From contig JAZUJB010000094.1 of assembly GCA_045642545.1 (NCBI GenBank), positions 1 to 19,208 of the forward strand: 19,208 bases of DNA, written 5' to 3'. How positions within the stretch are numbered: the stretch's first letter is position 1; the number at the start of each line of letters is the position of its first letter. This DNA comes from F23-B02 sp045642545. Lineage in GTDB: Bacteria; Bacillota; Clostridia; Oscillospirales; Oscillospiraceae. A program made the translations under genes and the position numbers. Positions 1 through 7,863 of the stretch are shown in pieces. A model generated the notes under the pieces. The model was not told the DNA's origin and made no database searches. It saw only the letters and a program-made list of their open reading frames with translations.

Positions 1-1372
1 CAAAGGCTGAATGCATAAGCTCCTCGCAATCGGGAGTCAGCATACAGTATGTATTCAGCGCCTTGGTATCCATATCCGCATTTGCATTGATATTGCAATC
101 CTCAAAGCGTTTTTGCTGCGCTGCACGCGCCGCATTGACGCGTTTTTTTATTTCTGCGGAGCTTTCCGCGGGTGCGCGGTTTTTAAGCTCGTCATACTCA
201 AGCGCAGGCGCTTCAACGATGATGTCAATTCGGTCAAGCAACGGGCCGGATATGCGGTTGTGGTAGCTGCGCACCTCGTTTGCGGTGCAGCGGCAGCGTC
301 CCGAGGGATGTCCGTACCAGCCGCACTTGCAGGGATTCATTGCGCACACAAGCATAAAGTTACTCGGATAAGTGACGCTTCCCGCAACTCTCGATACAGT
401 AACCTCGCCGTCCTCAAGCGGCTGACGAAGCACCTCCAAAACATCCTTGCGAAACTCAGGCAGCTCGTCAAGGAACAGCACTCCGTTGTGTGCAAGGCTA
501 ATCTCGCCCGGGTGCGGAGTTGTGCCGCCGCCGCTCATTGCCGCAGGTGATACGGTATGGTGCGGTGCGCGGAATGGTCTGGCTGCGATTATGGGATTTG
601 ATTTTCCCGTGAGGCCTGCAACGGAGTATATCTCCGTGCATCTTAGCATTTCATCGCGCGTCATATCGGGCAGTATTCCCGGCAGACGCTTACTCATCAT
701 GCTCTTGCCCGAGCCCGGAGGACCGACAAGCAGAATATTGTGACCGCCTGCAGCTGCAATCTCCATTGCTCGCTTTACATTCTCCTGACCCTTCACATCG
801 GAAAAATCGGGATAATGCACATCGGCATCGGCAATGCTCTGCCGCGGCATAGGCTTAATCGGAAACTCACCGCGCAGGTGGGCTATCAGCTCGGAAGTAT
901 TCTTAACGGGGTAAACGGCAACGCCCTCGGCAAAGGCTGCCTCGCCTGCATTTTCAGCAGGCACAAACAGATGCTTTATGCCCTCGCGTGCAGCGCACAG
1001 CGCCATGGGCAGCGCGCCGTAGACGGGTCTTAGCTCACCTGTAAGGGAAAGCTCGCCGAAGAACGCGCAATCGGCCTTGGGCTGCTTTATTATGCCCGTT
1101 GCCGCAAGTATACCGAGCATAATCGGCAAATCATACACCGTGCCCGCCTTTTTTGTATCGGCAGGCGCAAGATTTACTGTTACGCGGCTTACGGGGAATT
1201 TCAAGCCGTTGGCCTTTATTGCGGCGCGCACGCGTTCGCGCGCTTCCTTGACCGCCGCATCGGGCAGACCGACAATATCAAAGTTGAAAAGTCCGTTCGT
1301 AACGAAGCTTTCAACCGTAACAGAGTAGCCGCCGATGCCCTTTACTCCGAGAGAATGTATTGTTGCTAACAT
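1..1372 (-). CDS. yifB: YifB/ComM-family Mg-chelatase-like AAA+ ATPase (3' end beyond window)
   Basis: This is an AAA+ ATPase of the Mg-chelatase-like YifB/ComM family. The family has an N-terminal Lon-protease-S16-like fold, a central ATPase and a C-terminal Mg-chelatase domain. In Gram-negative bacteria ComM acts as a branch-migration helicase during transformation; the role in Clostridia is not settled. Translation from the ATG at 1372 gives 457 codons without a stop up to the window edge, against a usual length near 500-510, so only about 50 residues are missing. Visible motifs are Walker A GPPGSGKS (K near residue 223), Walker B LFLDEL (D302/E303), a Cys-rich CAMNPCKCG segment and a putative arginine-finger segment LLDRIDI. 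The start is supported by AGGTGAG at 1377-1383. It lies 54 nt downstream of aspS, separated by a hairpin. The family call is firm; the cellular role is inferred. Confidence 0.93.
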   Translation of the reverse strand, partial: MLATIHSLGVKGIGGYSVTVESFVTNGLFNFDIVGLPDAAVKEARERVRAAIKANGLKFPVSRVTVNLAPADTKKAGTVYDLPIMLGILAATGIIKQPKADCAFFGELSLTGELRPVYGALPMALCAAREGIKHLFVPAENAGEAAFAEGVAVYPVKNTSELIAHLRGEFPIKPMPRQSIADADVHYPDFSDVKGQENVKRAMEIAAAGGHNILLVGPPGSGKSMMSKRLPGILPDMTRDEMLRCTEIYSVAGLTGKSNPIIAARPFRAPHHTVSPAAMSGGGTTPHPGEISLAHNGVLFLDELPEFRKDVLEVLRQPLEDGEVTVSRVAGSVTYPSNFMLVCAMNPCKCGWYGHPSGRCRCTANEVRSYHNRISGPLLDRIDIIVEAPALEYDELKNRAPAESSAEIKKRVNAARAAQQKRFEDCNINANADMDTKALNTYCMLTPDCEELMHSAF

Positions 1373-1389
1373 ACAGCTCACCTATTCGA

Positions 1390-1415
1390 AAAGGGCTGCA
1401 AAATTACAGCCCTTT
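1390..1415 (-). terminator. Hairpin between aspS and yifB, possible weak terminator or attenuator
   Basis: A perfect 9-bp stem (AAAGGGCTG / CAGCCCTTT) with an 8-nt loop lies just after the aspS stop and just before the yifB ribosome site. In the direction of the genes it is followed by only four T residues. The opposite strand has a longer T run, but no gene there would need it. Partial termination or attenuation between aspS and yifB is plausible; strong termination is not shown. Confidence 0.5.
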
Positions 1416-1426
1416 GGATTTTTTTA

Positions 1427-3208
1427 TTATTCCTCTTCCTCGCTGACAATTGCAATGTGCAGCTCGTCAAGCTGCTTCTGCTCGACGACGGAGGGTGCGC
1501 CCATCATGATATCCTGTGCGTTCTTGTTCATGGGGAACGGGATAATCTCGCGGATGGAATCCTCGCCTGCGAGCAGCATTACCATACGGTCAACGCCCGG
1601 AGCGATGCCTGCGTGGGGAGGTGCGCCATAGCAGAATGCATTGTACATTGCGGGGAACTTTGCCTTAACATCGTCCTCGCCGAGGCGTACCATCTCGAAG
1701 GCCTTAATCATAATCTCGGGGTCGTGGTTACGGACTGCGCCGGAGGAAAGCTCAACGCCGTTACATACCAGGTCGTACTGATATGCGGTGATGCTAAGGG
1801 GGTCAACCTCGCCGCGCTCTGCCTTTTCAAGAATTTCAAGGCCGCCGTTAGGCATGGAGAACGGATTGTGGCAGAATTCAAGCTCGCCGGACTCCTCGCC
1901 GATTTCGTACATCGGGAAGTCGACAATCCAGCAGAACTCGTAGCGTTCCTTGTCCATATGACCGGGAACTGCGTTGCCAAGCATCTTGCGCATTACACCT
2001 GCGGTCTTCTGGGCTGCGAGCTTCTTGCCTGCGGTTACGCCGACAAGGCAGCCGGGCTTGAGATTGAGTGCCTCAACAACGGCATCCTTTCTGTCCTGCA
2101 GGAACTTTGCAACCCCGCCTGCAAGCTCACCGTTTTCGTCTACCTTGAACCAGTAGGGCTTCATGCCTGCCTGAACCTCGACATCTGCGCACAGCTTGTC
2201 GATGTTCTTGCGGGTCATCTCGCAGCCGGAAACTACGATTGCCTTGACGGTGTTACCCTCGGCAAAGGGCGGGAATTCGGTGCCCTGTACGAGTGCGGTT
2301 ATATCCTCAACAATGAGGTCGATACGCAGGTCGGGCTTATCGGAGCCGTACTTTTCCATAGACTCGTTGAAGCCGATGCGCTTAAAGGGTGCCTCGGAGG
2401 CAATGTCATAGGTGCCGTACTTTGCAAAGATGGGAGGCAGTACATCTTCGATTACTGCGAACACATCGTCCTGGTCTGCAAAGGACATCTCCATATCCAG
2501 CTGATAGAACTCACCGGGTGAACGGTCGCCGCGTGCGTCCTCATCGCGGAAGCAGGGTGCAATCTGGAAGTAGCGGTCAAAGCCGGAGGTCATCAGAAGC
2601 TGCTTGAACTGCTGAGGTGCCTGGGGCAGAGCGTAGAACTTGCCGGGATGCTTTCTTGCGGGTACGAGATAGTCGCGTGCGCCTTCGGGGCTTGATGCGG
2701 TGAGAATGGGGGTGGTTATCTCGAGGAAGCCGTGCTCGGTCATTGCCTTGCGAAGTGCGGCAACAACATTGCAGCGCAGAATGATGTTCTGCTTTACGGC
2801 GGGATTTCTAAGGTCGAGGTAGCGGTACTTAAGACGAGCGGTTTCGTCTGCCTCGCGGCTGCGGTTAATCTCAAAGGGCAGCTCATTGTAGCGGCAGCGG
2901 CCGAGAATCTCGATTTTTTCGGGAACTATCTCGACATCGCCGGTTGCCTGCTTTGCGTTCTTGCTGTCGCGCTCGCGGACAGTGCCCTCAACGGAAATGG
3001 TGCTTTCCTTGTTGATGGACTTGACAATCTTCATCATATCCTCGGTTTCAACAACAACCTGAGTGGTGCCGTAGAAATCGCGGACAACGACAAATGCGAA
3101 ATTCTGGCCGACCTCGCGGACATTTTCCATCCAGCCGACAATCTTGACCTTCTGGCCTACATGCTCCATGCGGAGCTCATTACATGTATGTGTACGGGAC
3201 TGTGTCAT
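1427..3208 (-). CDS. aspS: Aspartyl-tRNA synthetase
   Basis: This class II aminoacyl-tRNA synthetase charges tRNA-Asp with aspartate in the cytosol. The 593-residue length fits bacterial-type AspRS. Domains in order: an N-terminal OB-fold anticodon-binding domain (about residues 20-110), the class II catalytic core, the bacterial GAD insertion (about 310-415) and the C-terminal catalytic part. Motif 2 is seen as FRDEDARGDRSPGEF (about 218-232) and motif 3 as GVDRMVMLLAGEDSIRE (near 537). The C-terminus is a run of acidic residues (SEEEE). The gene starts 5 nt after the hisS stop, and its ribosome site AAGGAGGG (3218-3225) lies inside the hisS 3' end, so the two are probably translationally coupled. 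Whether it discriminates tRNA-Asp from tRNA-Asn cannot be told by eye. Confidence 0.97.
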   Translation of the reverse strand: MTQSRTHTCNELRMEHVGQKVKIVGWMENVREVGQNFAFVVVRDFYGTTQVVVETEDMMKIVKSINKESTISVEGTVRERDSKNAKQATGDVEIVPEKIEILGRCRYNELPFEINRSREADETARLKYRYLDLRNPAVKQNIILRCNVVAALRKAMTEHGFLEITTPILTASSPEGARDYLVPARKHPGKFYALPQAPQQFKQLLMTSGFDRYFQIAPCFRDEDARGDRSPGEFYQLDMEMSFADQDDVFAVIEDVLPPIFAKYGTYDIASEAPFKRIGFNESMEKYGSDKPDLRIDLIVEDITALVQGTEFPPFAEGNTVKAIVVSGCEMTRKNIDKLCADVEVQAGMKPYWFKVDENGELAGGVAKFLQDRKDAVVEALNLKPGCLVGVTAGKKLAAQKTAGVMRKMLGNAVPGHMDKERYEFCWIVDFPMYEIGEESGELEFCHNPFSMPNGGLEILEKAERGEVDPLSITAYQYDLVCNGVELSSGAVRNHDPEIMIKAFEMVRLGEDDVKAKFPAMYNAFCYGAPPHAGIAPGVDRMVMLLAGEDSIREIIPFPMNKNAQDIMMGAPSVVEQKQLDELHIAIVSEEEE

Positions 3209-3213
3209 AGGTT

Positions 3214-4572
3214 TTAACCCTCCTTGATTACTGCTATCTGAGCACGGCGGTCAATCTCCGCCTTGATTTTTACTGCTGCATCTGCAACGCTGAGCTTTTC
3301 CTGCTCACCGGTGAGCATATTCTTGACTGCAACAACACCTGCTGCCATCTCGTCCTCGCCGATGAGAACTGCAAATGGAATGCCGAGCTTGTCCGCATAG
3401 CTCATCTTTGCCTTGAACTTTTTCTTTTCGCAGTAAAGCTGAGTGCGAATACCCGCATTGCGCAGTGCGGTTGCGGCGCTGATTGAGTAGCCGAGCTCCT
3501 CTGCCATGGGAATTACCAGTGCATCGGCAGGTGCGGATACGATTTCGTCGGAAAGAAGTCCCTGCTCGTTGAGAACATAGAACAGACGGGTAAGGCCGAT
3601 GGAGATGCCGACGCCGGGCAGTGCCTTGTCGGTGTAGTACTCGGCAAGATTGTCGTAGCGGCCGCCGGAGCAAACGGAGCCGATTTCGGGGTGCTCAGTC
3701 ATCTCGGTTTCGTAGACAGTGCCGGTATAATAGTCAAGGCCGCGTGCAATTGAAAGGTCGATTGCGAAGTTTTCCTCGGGTACGCCAAAGTCTGCAAGGT
3801 ACTTGGTGACGGTGATAAGCTCGTCAAAGCCCTGGTCAAACAGCTCGTCCATACCGCGATAGCGTTCAAGGCCTTCGATGACCTGAGCGATGCTGCCGGA
3901 GATTGCCATGAAGTCCATGACATCGTCAGCCTTGTGGGAGAACATATGCAGCTCGTCCATGAGCAGCTGGCGAACCTTCGTAGGACCGATTTTGTCCATC
4001 TTATCGACGGTGCGCATGATGTCGCCCGCTTTTTCCTCCATACCTGCGAGGCGGTAGAAGCCGTTGAGAATCTTGCGGTTATTTACCTTGATTTTGAACT
4101 TCTTAAGGCCGAGCTCGGTGAAGGTGCGGTAGATGATTGCGGGAATTTCAGCCTCGTTTATGATATCAAGCTTGCCGTCGCCGATGATGTCGATGTCAGC
4201 CTGATAGAACTCTCTGAAACGGCCGCGCTGTGCGCGCTCACCGCGATAAACCTTGCCAATCTGATAGCGGCGGAACGGGAAAGTGAGATTGCCGTAGTTT
4301 GCGGCAACATACTTTGCCAGAGGCACGGTCAGGTCAAAGCGCAGAGCAAGGTCTGAGTCGCCCTTGTTGAAGCGGTATATCTGCTTTTCGGTTTCGCCGC
4401 CGCCCTTTGCAAGCAGCACCTCGGCAGACTCGATAATCGGTGTGTCCAGCGGTGTGAAGCCGTAAACACCGTAGCATTTTCTCAGCGTCTCCATCATTTT
4501 TTCCATCTTCACCTGCGGTGCGGGAAGCAGCTCCATAAAGCCTGACAGGGTACGCGGTTCAACTTTTGCCAT
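3214..4572 (-). CDS. hisS: Histidyl-tRNA synthetase
   Basis: This class II synthetase makes histidyl-tRNA. It has 452 residues, slightly longer than the roughly 420-430 of many bacterial forms. The N-terminus has RTLSGFMELLP where common bacterial enzymes have a PRGTxDxLP-type motif. Motif 2 reads RRYQIGKVYRGE followed by QRGRFREFYQADIDIIG (about residues 100-125). The HisA histidine-binding motif is ARGLDYYTGTVYE (about 275-287), and a GGRYDNL segment follows. The motif 2 loop (FREFYQxDxDIxG) resembles eukaryotic and alphaproteobacterial-type HisRS more than the E. coli form. It is immediately upstream of aspS, a pairing common in Firmicutes. The start at 4572 has GAAAGGAA upstream. The 81-nt gap to mgsA is too short for a T-box leader, and I find no T-box antiterminator sequence. 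Confidence 0.97.
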   Translation of the reverse strand: MAKVEPRTLSGFMELLPAPQVKMEKMMETLRKCYGVYGFTPLDTPIIESAEVLLAKGGGETEKQIYRFNKGDSDLALRFDLTVPLAKYVAANYGNLTFPFRRYQIGKVYRGERAQRGRFREFYQADIDIIGDGKLDIINEAEIPAIIYRTFTELGLKKFKIKVNNRKILNGFYRLAGMEEKAGDIMRTVDKMDKIGPTKVRQLLMDELHMFSHKADDVMDFMAISGSIAQVIEGLERYRGMDELFDQGFDELITVTKYLADFGVPEENFAIDLSIARGLDYYTGTVYETEMTEHPEIGSVCSGGRYDNLAEYYTDKALPGVGISIGLTRLFYVLNEQGLLSDEIVSAPADALVIPMAEELGYSISAATALRNAGIRTQLYCEKKKFKAKMSYADKLGIPFAVLIGEDEMAAGVVAVKNMLTGEQEKLSVADAAVKIKAEIDRRAQIAVIKEG

Positions 4573-4599
4573 ACTATGAATTTCCTTTCAATACGGCTA

Positions 4600-4642
4600 A
4601 ATGCTGTTATCCCGAATTGGTGATAACAGCATTCGCATTATA
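4600..4642 (-). promoter_or_regulatory. 12-bp stem-loop upstream of hisS with an abutting TATAAT
   Basis: The mgsA-hisS gap holds a perfect 12-bp inverted repeat, AATGCTGTTATC (4600-4611) and GATAACAGCATT (4622-4633), with a 10-nt loop that can add two more pairs around a bulge. On the gene strand it is followed by TTTAGCC, not a T tract, so it is a poor terminator. A perfect TATAAT (complement of 4637-4642) sits just upstream, but no acceptable -35 hexamer is present. If that box is used, transcription would start at the very base of the stem, giving hisS a structured 5' end. Confidence 0.4.
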
Positions 4643-4653
4643 TCGTTTTTTGT

Positions 4654-5058
4654 TTATTTCTTTTTAGGATTGACGATGTTTCGCCAGTCGAGGTCGCCGC
4701 GGCGCAGGCCCTGGACAAGCACCTCCGCCGTTGCGGCATTGGTTGCAAAGGGTATCTGATACTGGTCGCACAGACGCTCAATCTTATTAATATCATCAAA
4801 GCCCGAGGGGTTTGACGGGTCGCAGAAAAACAGTACGAGGTCGATTTCGTTGTATGCAATTCTCGCGCCTATCTGCTGTGCGCCGCCCTGGTCGGCGTGC
4901 ATATAGAGGGTTACGGGAAGTCCCGTTGCCTCCGACACAAGCTTGCCCGTCGTATTTGTGGCACAGACAGAGTGTTCCGCCAGAATACCGCAATAGGCTA
5001 TACAGAACTGAACCATCAGTTCCTTTTTTCTGTCGTGTGCCATAAGAGCAATATTCAT
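4654..5058 (-). CDS. mgsA: Methylglyoxal synthase-like protein, atypical active site
   Basis: The 134-residue protein fits the methylglyoxal synthase family, whose members convert dihydroxyacetone phosphate to methylglyoxal and phosphate. Family landmarks present are AHDRKK (H8, D9), the phosphate-loop remnant ATNTTG (T34, T36, T37), QQIGARI, FFCDP (D80) and IPFATNAATAEVL. Aligned without gaps to the E. coli enzyme from memory, catalytic Asp71 is A60 here, His98 is F87, Asp101 falls on I90, and the Ser65-Gly66 pair is H54-A55. The protein is therefore predicted to have lost normal activity or changed function. The DNA shows a clean GCA codon at A60 and no frame disruption. The start has GGAGG 6 nt upstream (5065-5069) and a strong promoter. 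Close homologues in Clostridia normally carry GGDQQ. The fold assignment is strong; the enzymatic activity is doubtful. Confidence 0.85.
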   Translation of the reverse strand: MNIALMAHDRKKELMVQFCIAYCGILAEHSVCATNTTGKLVSEATGLPVTLYMHADQGGAQQIGARIAYNEIDLVLFFCDPSNPSGFDDINKIERLCDQYQIPFATNAATAEVLVQGLRRGDLDWRNIVNPKKK

Positions 5059-5097
5059 ACTCGTCCTCCATCCAATTGCGCTAATCTATAATAACAC

Positions 5098-5126
5098 ATT
5101 ATATACAAGTATTTGATTTGTTTCAA
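5098..5126 (-). promoter_or_regulatory. Sigma-A-type promoter for mgsA-hisS-aspS
   Basis: On the minus strand TTGAAA (complement of 5121-5126) and a perfect TATAAT (complement of 5098-5103) are separated by 17 nt. The expected start near 5091 leaves a leader of about 33 nt containing the GGAGG of mgsA. I find no clear terminator for the upstream PBP2 gene in the same gap, so read-through is also possible. Confidence 0.75.
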
Positions 5127-5148
5127 TGCTTTTCTTGCAAAATTTCAA

Positions 5149-7338
5149 TTACTTAAGCAGGGCGCCTTCGGTTTCGGTTATGTCCGTTGCGCTCTTGATG
5201 CTGAAATAAGTCTCGAGAATTTCGCGTCCTACGGGAGCACAGTTCGCGCCTGCGCCGCCGCGCTCGATTACTACCGCAATTGCAATTTCGGGGTCGTCAA
5301 CGGGTGCATAGCAGATGAAAATACCGTCGTTTGTGATATACTCACCCTTCTGTGCGGTACCCGTCTTACAGGCAACCGAGGATGCGGTGTAATCCTTAAA
5401 GGTCGCATAGGCTGAGCCTTCGGGGTGATTTGCAACGAGCTTCATACCGAGATGAACTGCATCCCAGTTGTACTGAGGGCTCTGAACCTTGCTCAGCACC
5501 TCATTGTCGCGCTCGACAACAAGCGTGCTGTAGTCATAGCTTCTTGCTTCCTTCAGAACAGATGCGGTGTGGCGCTCGCCGCCGTTTGCGATTGCTGCGC
5601 AGTACTCAGCAAGCTGCAGCGGGGTGAAGATGCTGTCTGCCTGGCCGATTGCAGCCTGCAGAGTATCACCTGCCATCCATTCCTGACCTGCGTACTGGAA
5701 GTGGTTTGCGCTGTTTGACATATTGCCCTTGGCTTCATAAATTTCGATACCGGTGTTCTCGCCGAGACCGAAAAGTGCAGCATACTTATCCATCTTATCA
5801 ATGCCGAGCGAGTTGCCGACACTGTAGAAGAAGATATTGCAGGAGTCACGCAGTGCCTCGGAAACATTGTCATAGCCGTGAGTAAGATGCGATGAATTAA
5901 TCCAGCACTGAGGCGCGTAGCCCTGTGCTGCGTACTTGGTGTAAACGCCGGTACACTCAATTCTGCTTGAGGTGCTTATGACCTTCTCGGTCAGACCTGC
6001 CATTGCCGCGCAGGGCTTGAAGGTTGAGCCGGGGGCGTAGGTACCCTGAAGCGCTCTGTTGAACAGAGGTGAATTTCTCTGATTAAGAAGCTCGGAGTAA
6101 TTATCAAGCATAGTGCTTGCATCGTAGGTCGGCCAGCTTGCGATTGCAAGAGGCTCACCGGTCTTGACATTGACAACGACAGCACCTGCGCCGGTGATTT
6201 CATCGTCAACCTTGGGCTCGGCGTTTGGCTCCTCCTGAGGCTCTTCCGGCTGGGGTTCTTCCTCCTGGGGCTTTTCCTCTTCTTGCTTTTTCTCCTCGTC
6301 GTCCTTGGCAATAGGAGCGTACAGCTCGTCCATATCGTAGCCGCGGTCCTCCATGAGCTTTGTAACGACATTCGCAAGCGCGCGTTCGGTTGCTTCCTGG
6401 AGCGCTATATCAATTGTCAGATACACATTGTTGCCCGGCTGCGGCTCTTCGATATATTCCTTCGAAACTACCGTGCCGTCGGACGCGCTTGTAACCTGAA
6501 CTTTGCCGTTCGTGCCATGGAGATACTTCTCAAAGGCGTACTCAACGCCCTCCTTACCGACCTTTGCATCACCTGCGTAGCCGAGCTCGGAATACTTTGC
6601 ATATTCCTCGTCGTTCATAAGTCCGACATAGCCGAGAATATGCGCGGCACAGCTTGCGTTGTAGCCTCTGACGAAGGATTCCTTGATATTTACGCCCGCC
6701 ATATTATTCTCGCGGATGATTGATATGAGCTTCATATCCGCATCCTGAACGAAAATATAATCGGAGGTGTTTATCAGATATCTTACATTGACTGCATAGC
6801 GCACGCCTGCAATTATTCTCGCCTCTTCTGCGGAATAGTTGCTGTCAATCTTGTAGCGCGTACGCATACTGGACATAACCTCAACCGCGGTTGCATTCTC
6901 GTCAACCTTGTTTTCCTTCATATATGCCTGCAGACGCGCCTTGTCGATTGAGCTCATATCCTCTTTATATTCAAACGGCGGCTCCTCGGTTATGGGCAGC
7001 TCATCGATATAGTCGTCGCCGTACTCACGAATCAGCTTGACAAGCTGCAGGATGGTTGCATTGGAGTCAACGCTCTCATCGTTCGGGAACAGCTCGCTTT
7101 CATTGATTGTGAGGTCATAGCACGACTTATTGGATACGATTACTCGTCCGTAGCGGTCAAGAATGTTGCCTCGCGCCGCCGTAACGGTTGACACCGTAAC
7201 AACATTGTTGCGGCTTTCCTCGTAGTACTTCTCGCCTTCGATTATCTGCAGCTTATACAGAAAGACAAAGTACACGACAAGCAGCACCGAAAGCACCGCG
7301 GCAAGCACTATTAATCTGTCTTTTTTAATTACATTCAT
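5149..7338 (-). CDS. mrdA: Penicillin-binding protein 2 (class B transpeptidase of the elongasome)
   Basis: This membrane-anchored D,D-transpeptidase cross-links peptidoglycan during lateral wall growth, together with MreC and MreD. It has 729 residues. One N-terminal membrane segment (about 9-28) is followed by the dimerisation-domain signature RGNILDRYGR. The catalytic SxxK is STFK (S438, K441), SxN is SCN (S499, N501) and KTG is KTGTAQKG (K658). Between the dimerisation and transpeptidase domains lies a low-complexity segment of about 35 residues (near 346-380) made almost only of E, P, Q, K and D, an unusual linker for this position. The gene starts 9 nt after mreD with AAGGAT as ribosome site. 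Gene order and the single N-terminal helix favour the elongation PBP over the division PBP (FtsI). Confidence 0.95.
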   Translation of the reverse strand: MNVIKKDRLIVLAAVLSVLLVVYFVFLYKLQIIEGEKYYEESRNNVVTVSTVTAARGNILDRYGRVIVSNKSCYDLTINESELFPNDESVDSNATILQLVKLIREYGDDYIDELPITEEPPFEYKEDMSSIDKARLQAYMKENKVDENATAVEVMSSMRTRYKIDSNYSAEEARIIAGVRYAVNVRYLINTSDYIFVQDADMKLISIIRENNMAGVNIKESFVRGYNASCAAHILGYVGLMNDEEYAKYSELGYAGDAKVGKEGVEYAFEKYLHGTNGKVQVTSASDGTVVSKEYIEEPQPGNNVYLTIDIALQEATERALANVVTKLMEDRGYDMDELYAPIAKDDEEKKQEEEKPQEEEPQPEEPQEEPNAEPKVDDEITGAGAVVVNVKTGEPLAIASWPTYDASTMLDNYSELLNQRNSPLFNRALQGTYAPGSTFKPCAAMAGLTEKVISTSSRIECTGVYTKYAAQGYAPQCWINSSHLTHGYDNVSEALRDSCNIFFYSVGNSLGIDKMDKYAALFGLGENTGIEIYEAKGNMSNSANHFQYAGQEWMAGDTLQAAIGQADSIFTPLQLAEYCAAIANGGERHTASVLKEARSYDYSTLVVERDNEVLSKVQSPQYNWDAVHLGMKLVANHPEGSAYATFKDYTASSVACKTGTAQKGEYITNDGIFICYAPVDDPEIAIAVVIERGGAGANCAPVGREILETYFSIKSATDITETEGALLK

Positions 7339-7347
7339 TGGCTATCC

Positions 7348-7863
7348 TTATCTGCGCTGTGCATTGGCAGGGCGGTTTCTAAACGGCAGGTACAGCAGCA
7401 TTACGGGCAATATTGAAAGCACCGTCTGCAGAAGCACCGTCAGAAGTCCGGGGAAAAGCTCGGCGCCGCTTATAATCATCGCTGCCAGAAGCTGAACAAA
7501 GCCCGTCAGCAGCACTGCCAGTGTGCTGAATACCATAAATACGAAAAAGCTTTTATTGATATAGAATTCTGCGGCAAAGCCCGCTCCGAAGCCTATTGCC
7601 GTGAACAGGATTGTGTAAAGAATCGTGCTCTCGGAGAAGCTGAAGTCGGTCAATACACCGAGGCATATTCCGAATATCGCGCCGCGAACACCGCCGAGGT
7701 ACATACCCGCGGCAACTGCGGCAGCAGGCAGAATAAAGCCCTTCACGCCGAAGATGCTCAGCTTAGAGAAAAGCAGATTCTGCAGGAACATGGTCAGCAG
7801 AAGATATACCGCATATTCAAAAAATACGCTTATTTTTTTCCACTCAAACAGTCTGTTTAACAA
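7348..7863 (-). CDS. mreD: Rod-shape-determining membrane protein MreD
   Basis: MreD is a small polytopic membrane protein of the cell-elongation machinery, working with MreC and PBP2. The 171-residue product is strongly hydrophobic with about five membrane segments, for example near residues 15-30, 45-60, 65-80, 105-130 and 140-160. It ends in a short basic tail (RNRPANAQRR). Sequence signatures in MreD are weak, so the call rests on size, topology and position between mreC and PBP2. The start is a TTG at 7863, directly abutting the mreC stop TAA, with GGTGG 5-6 nt upstream. The next in-frame ATG, at residue 25, would remove part of the first membrane segment. Confidence 0.88.
   Translation of the reverse strand: MLNRLFEWKKISVFFEYAVYLLLTMFLQNLLFSKLSIFGVKGFILPAAAVAAGMYLGGVRGAIFGICLGVLTDFSFSESTILYTILFTAIGFGAGFAAEFYINKSFFVFMVFSTLAVLLTGFVQLLAAMIISGAELFPGLLTVLLQTVLSILPVMLLYLPFRNRPANAQRR

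Noticed and set aside
1457..2521. 354-codon plus-strand open frame opposite aspS
   Set aside because: The minus strand encodes a complete AspRS with all motifs; the antisense frame has no recognisable protein and no ribosome site. It is a by-product of codon bias, as are the long antisense frames at 9487-10278, 13829-14566 and 15449-16198.
4573..4653. T-box leader for hisS
   Set aside because: The gap is only 81 nt and has no GGTGG-type antiterminator bulge or specifier stem; only a simple hairpin is present.
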